Source of the DNA: Auxenochlorella pyrenoidosa
Lineage: Eukaryota; Chlorophyta; Trebouxiophyceae; Chlorellales; Chlorellaceae
NCBI GenBank assembly: GCA_001430745.1
Contig: KQ482040.1
Span: forward strand, 501,500 to 565,499
Direction: 5' to 3'
DNA length: 64,000 nt
The notes below the pieces were generated by a model. That model saw only the letters and a list, made by a program, of their open reading frames with translations, made no database searches and was not told where the DNA came from. The position numbers and the translations under genes are program-made. The first letter of the stretch is position 1; every line of letters starts with the position of its first letter. Below are positions 35,842 to 47,145 of the stretch, in pieces.

Positions 35842-37656
35842 CCCGTGCACACCATGCAGGCAAGAAATTATTCATTGTTCCTTGAGCTGACTAGCATCAA
35901 TGCAAGCGTTGTATCATTCACTTTTGTTGGCACCAATGCCTCTGCGGCTGGCAGTTCCACCCGTCATGCAAGCACATTTACTACACACCAGCAAGGGGAT
36001 GACGATTTGACACGTGGTTTGCAGCACCAACGCAAGAGACAAGTTTTAGATGGAGTGGTACAAGTGATGGGTATGGAATGGGATGGTAGGACAGAAAATT
36101 GCCATTTTCTCTGCGTGGGCATGATCTGCAGTGTAGCAGGCGGCCTACCACCTCAACCCCCAACTATAGAGGATCACCCCCACTAGCATATGCTCTCCTG
36201 CAAGGTTGACCCCCGCTGGCAATGAATCCATGCCTTGCTGTTGACAAAGAAGCCAGGCGGCAGCCGCAGCATGCACGCTGCCCAGCGCCTTCAGGCGCGC
36301 AGGGACCATTTGCTTGGCCCATATGGGCAGGATGCGTGGAGGGTACAAAGAGGCGCGGGAACAACTGAAAGGCCTAGCTTGGCCTTCCATTTTGCCGGTG
36401 CATTTGGCACCCAGGGCATTGGCCCCACATGAGGGTTGAGACTGCAGAGTGACGGCCTTAAGGCCCAACAGCCCCTGCTGCACAGAGAGGAATTCGGACC
36501 CTCGGTGTGGGGTCGCCGTACGACGCATTAGCAATGCGTTACCATCGGCCTCTCGGTCAATAGTGCAAAGGGTTCATGAAATGAGTCCCCACACTGCCCA
36601 GAACTGTTGCCTTGGGTGGCGATACCTGCAAGGGACGCTTGGCAGTCTGCTTCCTGCACGCATCAGCAGGCACTGTAGGTGCATTGCATGGTGCTGCATC
36701 CAATAAAGTGGGCTCAGCCTTGAACGTGCAGGCATCATGCCACGCTAGGATGTCCTTCATGCTAGGCGGGCTTTTACGGACCTGATGCGATGCCAGGCTG
36801 CATTGCACACCAGAGCAGCAGCAGCCGGCCAGTATGCCAGCATGTCAACCTGCGTGCCTGCGATGCTCCCGGTAGCAATGCATCAGCAGAATGGCCCATC
36901 CACCATTCTTTTCAGTATTGCTCGTCGAGTCGGGCGCAGGTGTGCGAAAGCAGCGAGAAAGCTCTGCGGTCAATGGCTATTACGATGGAGGGCCTGCTAA
37001 CTGACCATTCGAAGCAGGAAGCAGGCGTTTGGCCCATTGGAGGTCCTGAGCTCTCTAACGCCCTAAAACTGAGATCCTTGAACCAATGTATCTACCTGCA
37101 GCAGACCTCCCGGGGGGAAGGGGGCCTAAATGCAAACAGTGGGCGCAAGTGCACGAGCCGGTGTGTCCGGCATGCCGCCGCGCCGCGACGGATGATGAGG
37201 TGGCATGATATCGGCCGAAGGCCTTTTAGCTCCCAATCCATTGATGGACAGAGCTGCCAGCATGATCGAGCAAAAGAACTGACGGGAGCGTCCTCTTGGT
37301 CGGTCAGCGGTGGGACGCACGGGCCGCGCCTCTGGGCGTCGGGCGCTTGTATTCACACACCGGAAGTCTCACGGTACTTTTGCAGCCGTCAACCCACGAC
37401 AGAGCCGGCAGCAGCTCCGCAACAAGCAGCAATAGTGATCCTGGGGCGCTGGAGGTCTCTTCTCGACTTTAGAGGTGCGTATTGCAATGTCGCGACACGT
37501 AAGAGCGGCGTTTGAAACCCCAAAGCTGCCACCCCCCCGCCGCCAGCCACCGCCCGCCGCCAGGTCGCACCCTGACCTCTCCACCTCTCCCTGCTCATCC
37601 GCCTGCTCGCCCGCTTGCAGATACATAGCGGGCAGCACAAGCAAGTAGCACCGCCC
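35842..37656. other. Intergenic region upstream of MON2 containing a tRNA-like sequence
   Basis: This 1.8-kb stretch holds the protease 3' UTR, a degenerate tRNA-Ser-like element on the minus strand at 36566-36479, and the MON2 promoter. No protein exon is supported. The last 170 bp before MON2 are pyrimidine-rich on the plus strand, as expected of a 5' UTR or a leader intron ending TTGCAG at 37615-37620. Confidence 0.5.
36479..36566 (-). tRNA. Degenerate tRNA-Ser(GCT)-like sequence (pseudo-tRNA or SINE head)
   Basis: Read on the minus strand, 88 nt fold into most of a long-variable-arm tRNA. The A-box-like TGACCGAGAGG starts the D-arm (ACCG paired with TGGT). The anticodon arm ACGCA-TTGCTAA-TGCGT has a perfect 5-bp stem and anticodon GCT (Ser). 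About 19 nt of variable region follow, then a T-arm GAGGG-TCCGAAT-TCCTC and discriminator A. Defects: three of seven acceptor pairs are mismatched, and the T-loop has C where T55 is invariant. It is therefore more likely a tRNA pseudogene or a tRNA-derived SINE remnant than a working tRNA. Confidence 0.45.
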
Positions 37657-40600
37657 ATGGCGGCCCCGCCCGCCGCTGCTGCGGTGGGCATGCTGGAGCT
37701 GGAGTTTCGGGCGCTGGCGCAGGAGGCGCGCAGCAAGGAGGGCCTGGCAGGCTTCTTCTCCTCCACCGCTGACCAGCAGGCAGTCAAGGATGCGGCGGAG
37801 CGGGTGATCCTAAAGGTCCGCAGCTGCGGCGAGGCGCCCGACGCCATGGACCAGATGAAGACACACTACCAGGTGGGCGAAGCTGCTGCAGGGTGCAAGC
37901 CAAACGGACATGTCAGCCATGTCAAGGCTCGCATCGCACGCCCTTCTATGGCTGCGCTGTGATGCTTTGCTCATCGAACGGGCTTCATTGATGCCTTCAT
38001 CAAACTGCTATGCCAGAAATGCATTGCGCTGCCCGCTGCATCTCACCGGCTGCGCATGCCTCTGCACCTCCCTGCTGTGCAGGAGGTGCTGCGCCCGCTG
38101 CAGCTCAGCCTGGAGACCAAGTCGGATCGGCTGAAGAGTCGTGCGCTGGCGATTGCGCAGAACCTGATTGCCAACCATGCGCTGCCTGCCGAGGCCTCTG
38201 AGGCAGTGGTTGCCATGCTTGGCCGCGTGGATCGCAACACCGATGAGAATGTGCAGCTCAAGACGCTGCAGACGGCGCTCACGCTGCTGCAGTCGCCACT
38301 GCGGCCGTGCAGCGAGGAGCAGATTGGCACGGTGCTTGGCGTCTGCCTGCGGCTGACCAACAAGAAGGGGCACAAGGATGCTGTGCTGACCACGGCCGCT
38401 GCCACGGTGCGGCAGGCGGTGGCGCTCGTCCTCTCCTATGTAGACGTCGAAGCAGAGCTGCAGGGGCAGCAGCTGGAGGGCAGCGGCGAGGCGGCGACGC
38501 CGGGGGGCGCTGCTGCGGCGGCGCAAAAGCTGGTGGAGGACCTGTGCAACATTGCCTCGGGTGGGCTATGGGCAGGGCGGATGACGGCATGGCCCTGCAA
38601 CCGGTCAATGCCACCAGTGGTCTGCCCTCGGATGCAACCTGGTTGTGCTCGGTGAAGCATGTGGCTTATGCACTGCACGCTCAGCCAACCCCCCCTGCTC
38701 GCCCTGCAGGCGCGCCACCGCTGTGGCTGAAATCGCCCTCGCTGCCACGGGCCTTTGTGCTAGAGCTGCTGGAGTTCCTGTTGGTGAACTCGCCGGCAGT
38801 GTTTCGTCAGCTGCCGCCGTTCCAAAACGCGCTGGCAGTGCGCATGACGCAGTTGATCCAGGCGCAGCTGCAGGTAATGACAGGGGCTGGTCATGCTGCA
38901 AAACAGTGGCAAGGTGGGCCCATCTCTTGCCAGGTTTTGCTTGTTAGAGTCGGTCCCCGGTGGGCGGCCCCCGTCCCTGGGCTGTGCTTGCCTGCTTCCC
39001 ACAGCGCATGCTCCCGGGTTACTGCAGGACCACCTGGATGCGGGGGCTGCGGGCTCCGCCTTTGCCACCACAAACTTCTCCACCTTCCGCGCCCTGCTGC
39101 GACTGGCGCGCACCCTCCTGCGCAACTTCTACCCGCTGCTGGGCCCGCGCAGCGGCACTCTGGTGCAGGCACTGCTGGCAGGTGCGGCAGGCAGCTGGGG
39201 AAGGCAAGCTTAACTCCTCGCGTTTTGCATAAGGCTGAGGAAGAGCATTACAGAGCAGGGTGCCCATGCTCCTGCAGTTGAAGCTGCCTCCCTGCCTTGT
39301 TGTCACCATCACTCCCTGTACGTATGCAGGCATGGCGCCCCGGTACCCTCTGCACCAGCGCATCGCCCTCATGCAGCTGGTGCGCACGCTGCTGGCCGAC
39401 CGGCTGCTGGCGTACCACCTGTTTGCGACGTACGATCTCGCGGCGGAGCGCAAGCTGGATGCTGTGCAGGTAAGGAGCGCGCAGCACATCTGTGGCTCAC
39501 CTAGTACCCCTTGCGTGCGCAGCACCTGCCGCCTGGTTCTGCTGCCAGGATGCCTCGACGCATGCTCATGATAAGGCAGTGATGTTCCACCCGTGATGGT
39601 TGCCTGCAGTCCCTCTGCCGAGCCGCTGGCGAGGTGGTGGATGCCACGCTCAAGGCCGTGAACAAGGACCCGGAGGATGAGCCCCCGCTGGAGGTGGTGG
39701 CAGCGCTGTATTCCGACAAGGCTGCAGGCGAGGCTGAGTTAGTTGGTGGCAGATGGAGGTGGCAGATACGATCGTGTAGACCTCGGGGTTGACTCCGGTG
39801 GGAGTCTGTTTGCTCTCAATGACAGCAAATGGCTTGTGGAGTCCATGCCATTTTTTTTGCGAGAGAACAGCTGTTATGTTGTGCCATGCACCTCTGCTCT
39901 TTTGCAGGCAAGGACTGGACGCTGGACACCGATTTCGAGGCAGCGGGGCAGCAGATTCAGCGCGGCTACCTCAGCATGCTGGCCATCGACTCTCTCTTAG
40001 CATTCATGGGCAGCGTGGAGAAACTGACAGACTATGCACTGGACCTGAGCGACGAGCTGCCAGCTGCGCTCAGCAAATGGCCAGGATCAGGTCAGCAAAG
40101 AGGAAAAAGGGGTTTCTTTGGTGGGCACCCGTGTCTGCTGATGTGCCTGCTTCCTCCTGGTTTGGGTTGTATCTCTTTCTGGCAACGTTGGCCGTTTGTG
40201 AAACACTGTCGACTGTTGGTTTTGCTCTGCAGTTGAGCGCGTGGACGTGGACATTGTGAAGGCAATGGTGGACCGCACCTGGCGTGGCCTGCTATCAGCC
40301 ATCAGTCAGCTGCTGCAGCGATCGTCTGGCGAGGAGATTGTGCTGCAGCTGCTCAAGGTAGGAGACGCTGGCTGCCCGCTCAGGGCTGGATAGGAATAAA
40401 TTGATGCGGGCATGCTTAGGCACTGGTGGCTCCTTTTTCTATGAATTCTCCCAATGATGCACACCCTTGCCTTGGCTGTGCAGGGCTACCAAGTGTTCAC
40501 CCAAGCGTGCGGCAACCTGCCGCTGCTGCAGCCGCGGGATGCATTCCTGGCCAACCTCTGCGAATTTGCGCTGGCCACTGCTGGCCAGCAGCCACCTGGA

Positions 40601-43600
40601 GAGCTTGACACGAGCCCCCGTGGGGCCGCAGGGCTGCCGCCTGCCGAGCGCATGGCCAGCCCACGAGGCAGCTTGGCCGCGGCGGGTGGTGCAGGCGAGG
40701 CCGGCACTGAGCAGGGCCTGGTGCTGGCGCCCAAGAATGTGCAGTCCATGCGCACGCTGTTCAACATTGCCCACCGGCTGAGCAACGTGCTGGGGCCTGC
40801 CTGGGCGCTGGTGCTCGAGACCATGAACACCCTGGACCGCATCCTCAACTCGCCACGCACCACCACTCAGGTTGGTGAAGGGCAGCGGACCTGGCATAAG
40901 TTCTCAGACCTCTGAGGCCAGCAGTTGTTGGCAGCTAGATTCACAATGTCACCCGCTGCTCCTCTTTGTTCTTGAGGCCTTGCTTGCATGCCTCCGCTGT
41001 TTTTTGTGTTCTTGACAACTGGATGGTCCACGAGTCTCGGCGCCCTCCACGCATGGTGCAGGAGGTCTCGGCGCAGAGCGACGAATCCGCCATGCCCTCC
41101 GACCTGGTCATCCTGGGGGCTGCCGCCTCCCAGCTGTTTGAGTGCACCCGCGACATGAGCCGGGAGGCGGTGGTCAGCCTGCTGTCGGGCCTGCGCGACG
41201 TCAGCATGCGCAACATTCCAGCTGCCGGCGGCGCGGTGGGCCAGGCGCCCAAGCTGTTTGCGCTCAACCGCATGGTGGAGGTGCTGCTGTATAACATTGG
41301 CCGCATCTACGACCTCTGGGCCATCTTCCTCAGGTCTGCGGGTGCACAAGGGCTCTGCTCAAGCTGCTGCACTTGGGCCTCCACTGCCGCAGCTTCAGTG
41401 CTGGTCAAAGCCAATAGTTTGGCCGATGTGCGTATTGTTGTCTTTTTGCAGCATGTCAGGCAACCTGTTGACAACCAATCACTTTGCTTTACCCCCACAT
41501 TGCAGCCATGTGCTGGAGGTGATCGACGACCCCAAGCCCCCGGTTCGGGCTGCAGGAATTGAGGCGCTGGGCCGCGCCATCATTGGTGCCCTTGGCAGCC
41601 TCGGGCCTGCAGCCTCGGGCAGCGCTGCCGCCGCATCGGCAGCTCCTGGAGCTGCTGCTGCCGCTGCCAGTGAGAGCACGGGGGGTGTGGAGCACATGCT
41701 GCTGGTGGCGCTGGAAGCACTGTACAATGCTGACAACGAGCGGGATGTTCGGGCGGGCGTGCTGCGCGTGCTGCTCAGTGTCTTGCAGGTGGGTAGGGTC
41801 GCCAGAGCTGGGAGGGTTGGCCGGCGAGCTCTGCTCAAGGGCTCTTTATATGCATTGGGGAGTGCCTCAATGTCCTGTGGAGGTTGCATACCCGGCTTGC
41901 CAGCTCTGCGCTTCTACCACATGTGTTTCTGTGCGCGGGTGCTGGCATGACCTCAAACCCCCTGCATCGCGACCCTGCTCGTTACTTTGCAGCGCCACGG
42001 TGAGCGGCTCTCTGATGGCTGGACGCCTGTGTTCCGCCTGCTGGCGGCGGCAGCAGTGGGCGAGGAGGAGGCGACCAACCTGGCTTTCCAAAGCCTGCAG
42101 CTCACCTGCAGCGACTACATGGCTGCCATGCCATTTGTGCGCCTCAAGCGCTGCCTGGAGGTGACAGTGCTGTTCAGCAGCCAGCAGGCCGACGTGAATG
42201 TCAGCCTGACAACAATCAGCCTGCTGTGGAATGCTGCCGACCTGTTTGGCAAGGCAGCCCCGGCAGCAGGACGTGCCGGCGCCTTGCGGCCGGGCAGTGC
42301 GCTTGGGGGGGCTGCATCACGGACAGCAGCCACGGGCGATGAGGAGTCCGATACCGAGGTGGAGGCGGCGGTGGCACTCCCTGTGCCTGCGGCAGATGAG
42401 GTGGAGGAGAGCATGAGCGATGAGGAGGCCATCAGTCCCAGCAGCAAGCGCAGCCAGCTGGCGGCGAACCTGACAGCGGCGCAGTCAGAGGAGCTGCTGC
42501 AGATGATCTTCCTGGCGCTGCAGGCAAGGGACACGGCCTTGAGAGCAAAAGACTGCTGCGCTTTTTGTGTAGACCTCCAAGGGCCGGGAAGTCAGCAAGC
42601 ATGCGCAAGCTCCAAGTGTGCTTTCAGCAGCAAGTTCCAGCAACGATCTCTTCCCCACACACCCTCTCTCCCCTGCCCTGCAGGGCGTCAGCCAGGATAC
42701 GCGGCCCGAGGTCCGCAACAGCGGCGTGCGCACCCTGTTTGCCGTGGTTGTCAACCAGGGCCCCCGCCTGTCGCGCGCGCTCTGGGAGCAGTGCTTGTGG
42801 GAAATGCTCTTCCCGCTGCTCAACCACGCCTACCTCATGTCTGCTACCGCCAGCCGGGATGAGGTGAGGACAGGGAAGCATGAGCGGGCAGAGCAAGCCT
42901 TGCTGCCAAGTTTGCCCGACAGTTGCCCGTGCTGCACAGCTTCTTGTGCTCTTTCCTGCTTTTTTTCTCTGAACATGGTAGCGTTGGGGCCTCGTGCAGG
43001 CTGAGTCAATGGTGCTGGGCCAGTCCCGCGGCAAGGAGGTGCGCATGATGGTCCACCACTCGCGCAACTCGGAGCAGAAGCAGTGGGATGAGACGGTCGT
43101 GATCGCGCTGGGCGGCATGGCGCGCCTGCTGCGTGCCCACTTGCCCGCCATTGTGGGCATGGACCGCATCGCAGGCAAGTCGTGCGGCATCTGCGGCTTG
43201 CATTGCATTGATTACATTTGTTGCCTATTGTTTTGTGCAGGGCAAGTTGCTGCTGCAGGCCGGCTTGCTAAGCACTGTGCGAACTGTTGAGGCTGTTGTC
43301 ATGCATGCCTGCCCTCCATCGGCTTTTTTCTGCCTGCAGCCGGCTGGGAGGAGATGATGGTGGTGGTGGAGTCCAGCATGGCGGGGGGCCGCAAGGAGGT
43401 GGCGCTGGCCGCCATCACGCTGCTGTCGGCGGTGCTGCAGGCGCACGGCGCCATCACCGACATTGTGTCGCCGGCCATGTGGAAGCGCGCGATGCGCGCG
43501 CTGGGCGTGGGCGTGGAGGCCGCCACCAGCTCCTCATGCATGGTGCCGCTGTCGGTACGTGGGCTGGACATGGTGGGGCAGGACCTGGTGGCAGGCAGCG

Positions 43601-46600
43601 CACAAACCTGCGCGCAAACCAGGTATACATGTGTGGGCTGTTGCGCGCATTTTTCTGCGCTTCAGTGATGTGAGTTGCTTGAGCATTGTGCCCCGTAGGC
43701 TCGCACCGAGCTGCTGGCGCTCATCGGCTTGCTGTACACCTCGCTGCGCTCGCGCTTCGATGCCGAGGACACGGCCCAAGTGTTTGTATGGGTGGAGAAG
43801 TTCAGTCGCAACCCCTGGTCAGGTGTGCTTGGGCAATCAAATGGTGATGGAGCAGATTAGATGGTTGAAGGCAAATCGACCCTGCAAAACCTCTCTGTCA
43901 TCTCCTGTGAATGTTGACCAAATTCAGGCAGGCAAAATTGCTGCAATTCCTGCTCCATAAGTCCGCCCCATGTCTGCCCCACATTGCAGACGACGATGCC
44001 GCGAATAGCGCACAGGTTGTCATGGGCATGCCACCAGTGCAGAAAGCAGCGCTGGCGATGCTCCCGAAGCTGGCACCCACACACCTGCCACAGGTAAGGG
44101 TCGGAAGCCCATGAAAGAACAGGGTGTTGACATCAGGTGTGCTGCTGCTTTGGGTGGAACAATGTTACAGGAAAAGAAACCAGGAAGGATACAAACACAC
44201 TGTATCCAGCGTTCCATCCTGTAAGATTTCCTTGTTTTTGCTTGCTAAGTCTTTGCTTTCTGCTGTTTTCTCACATCTGCAGCTCTACCCAGACTACATC
44301 TATAGCATCGTGCGCCTGCTGCGTCCGGAGCATGTCATTGAGCAGTGGCAAGAGCAGCAGCTGGAGGCAGCAGAGGGCGCTTCCACGCAGCAGCAATTCA
44401 GCATTCCCGCCGAACCTCCAGCCATGCAGCTGCAGAATGGGGCAAGCTCGCCGCAACCCCCAGCTGGCAGTGCTGCTGCTGTGCACGCTGAGTCTGCAAA
44501 CGGCGGCAGCACGGGGCTGGTCTCACATGCCAGCGGCACAGTGAAGCAGCCACCAGGCCAGGTGGCGCAGGCCAGGTTTGCACTCACATCAGCTTTCCTT
44601 GAAAAGGTGGGCAAATGGTTCATGCTACTGCTGTGCATTCTTGCTGCTATCAGCCAACTTGGCAGCACAGATCGTGGTTCAATCAAGCTGCTCTCGAGCA
44701 TGCGACCGCATGCAACCTGACAATCCCCTCATCTATCCAGCCCATGCTCCATTTTCCCTGCAGGTCATTGACCAGCTGGTGGCTGTGTACAAGGATGCCC
44801 CGGTGGCAGTGCGGGCCACCACATTTGCCTCAGTTGTCAGCGGCCTGGCGCGGTGCATGGAGGTGGGCTGCGGGCCCAAGGCAGGAGCAGGCGCCTGCAT
44901 GCTGACTCGCTGCACTGTTGCATGCGATCATCCTGTGTTGGGACTGGGGGACATCACAGCACCCTGTTGTGTTCTTGCAGGTGCGATACATTGTGTATCA
45001 TGAGAGCCTGTGGCGCGTGAGTGCCCAGGCCTTCAATGTGGCTGTGCCTGCTGGGCTGCCCACCTTGGCGGCAGCCGCAGCGGCGGGCGAGGACACCTCC
45101 CCCAGCTGGGAGGCGCTGGCAGACGCATTTGAGACCTTTTTGCTGGGCGCAAACGTGCTGGCGGTGGCGCAGCCGGGCGTCCGCTCCTACGAGCCTGCCT
45201 CCTCTGTGGCCTCGGATGCCAGCGTGCTGCCTGCCGGCACCCCTAGCGGCGAGGGCCCTGCCAGCCGGTCGGTCAGCCAAGGGCAGGAGGTGACCAGCCG
45301 GCCCCCAGCAGACGCCGCAGCAGCCGCGGTGGCTGTAGCTGCAGCAGCACCTACGCAGGTGGTGGCGCTAGCGGGAGCTGCGGCACCCACGCCGCAGAGC
45401 GCACAGCAGGCGCGGCAGGATGCTGAGCTGGAGGTGGCCGTGCTGGACTGCCTGACAGATGTGGTGCTCACGCAGTGCGCCTCCGCTGAAGGAGACATGA
45501 AGCAGCGGCTGATTGCCACGGTGGACGCGGGCGCTTCTCGACCCAAGGAGCTCAGCGTGCCGCAGGCGAGCCCAGCCTGCGTGCAGAGCCGAGGATGCTA
45601 CGCCTCAGGGCTTGCTTAGGGCCCCGGGGGGTTGGCGCCCCTGCTCTTGGTAGTCAGCAGCTGACTGCCTCGGGACATTGACTCCATCCTTCCGTCCGTC
45701 TGGCAACCTGCCCTCCCTTGCCCGACTGCTTCTGCCTCCCGCAGCCCACCACCAGCAGCAACTTTGGGCACGTCTGCATCCGCAAGATGTACGTGCTCTG
45801 CTCACGCGGCGGCGGCGGCTTGGCCGACCCGGATGGGTGCCTGCTAGAGGTGGGTGGAGCATTTGGCATGTTACAGCTGGCAACTTTGTGCATGCTATGA
45901 GTACTAAGCTGCTGTTGGCGAGCAAGGCGTCAAGTTTCAGGGACTTATTGCATGATTACTCAGCCAGGGTGCCGAAAAGCTCACCTGCTCGCAACCTCTC
46001 CACTGGTGTGCAGGTGTCCCGCCTGGCGCTGCCAGTGTTCATGTCACGCTGCGATGCTGTGCTGCGGGCCTATGCAGAGGACCAAGCGCGGGCGCTGGGC
46101 ACTGCCAGCAGGTGAGCTGGCAAATCCGCTACGCCGCCGTTGCGCACCAGGATTCCCAGCAGCTGCAGTGTGGCCGAACCCCCCACCCAGGAAGAACACC
46201 AGGCTATCTCCAATCATGTGCCATCCCGTGTCTTGTTTGCTGCAGCGCTGTTGCCGCCGGCCCGGGCCGCACCCGCCTGGACGAGGTGCTGTGCATCCTC
46301 GAGGTGCTTGCCAGCATGAGCCTGGCTCCGGCAGTGGCCGACGCCGCGCTGCCGCCCAGCGAGTTCCTCACCCAGGTGCGACAACCATGTCCTTGTCAAG
46401 TGCTGAGGCTGTGCACGCCAGCCTGGTGTGAAGCATTGTGCCTGCCGCAGACCTGCACATGTCCAACATGCGTCTGTCCAGCATGCTATTTCGTGTGTCA
46501 CGGGGCGTCCCGGCCGCGTGCCTTCACCCAGCCCTTCCTTCTACCTTTCGGCTGCCCACCCTGCTTCAGATGGTGCGCAACCTGCGGTCACGGCCCGAGG

Positions 46601-46869
46601 TGGCCGCCCGCGGCCGGGAGCGGACCCACCTGCTGCTGCTCTACTCTGCCCTCTGCGGGTGCATCACCTGCAAAGAGCCGCGGGTGCGGGAGATGGCGCG
46701 CGACGTGCTGCTGCTCGCCGGCGCGGAGCTGGGCCTGGGCGTGCCGCTGCCCGCGCTGCCAAGCCGGCAGGCCAGCCGGCAGCTCAGCCTGGGCTCGGCC
46801 GGGGGTGGTGCCAGTGCGGCTGGCGGCACCCGGCTCAGCAGCGTCGACGAGTCAACGACGCTGGCGTGA
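37657..46869 (+). CDS. MON2 homologue (BIG/GBF-related HEAT-repeat trafficking protein)
   Basis: Twenty-four exons: 37657-37872, 38083-38560, 38710-38873, 39028-39181, 39330-39469, 39610-39745, 39908-40090, 40233-40357, 40484-40870, 41062-41333, 41506-41788, 41993-42523, 42684-42863, 43000-43174, 43340-43554, 43699-43822, 43990-44093, 44283-44606, 44764-44862, 44981-45520, 45745-45849, 46014-46111, 46246-46375, 46570-46869, giving 1820 residues. Diagnostic blocks match plant MON2: ENVQLKTLQTALTLLQS, LGVCLRLTNKKGHKDAV, LKGYQVFTQACGNLPLL, PKNVQSMRTLFNIAHRLSNV and RPEVRNSGVRTLF. It lacks a Sec7 catalytic domain, as MON2 does. It is a peripheral scaffold at the trans-Golgi and endosomes. Introns 12 and 14 have GC donors. 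For exon 6 a GC donor at 39728 is an alternative, giving 1814 residues. Confidence 0.95.
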
Positions 46870-47145
46870 TGCGACCTGCGAGCTTGGCGAGGGCTTGACT
46901 CACCCCCGCTTGTGCGCCTGTACCACATTGATTTTGTGGACCGTGGCTGTGCGGCAGACAGTTCCCCTGTAAACTAAGAATTCGCAGGCAGAGGCCCAAT
47001 GCTGCTGCTGACCATGCCGCCGCCACGCTGCGCTCTGCCTTGCTATCTTGCTGCTGTGAGGGACAGGGCTTGCCACCCAAAGCATCGCTGTCTCCTGCGA
47101 ATTTTGGCTTATTTGCACCCCGTCCGCCCGGCCAGGAGTGCGAAC
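46870..47145. other. Short spacer between MON2 and SufC (same strand)
   Basis: This 276-bp spacer holds the MON2 3' UTR, with TGTAA at 46968, and the SufC promoter and 5' UTR. No exon is seen. Confidence 0.5.
46968..46972 (+). terminator. Probable TGTAA polyadenylation signal of MON2
   Basis: TGTAA about 100 bp after the MON2 stop codon, in the sequence CCCTGTAAACTAAG. Confidence 0.5.
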
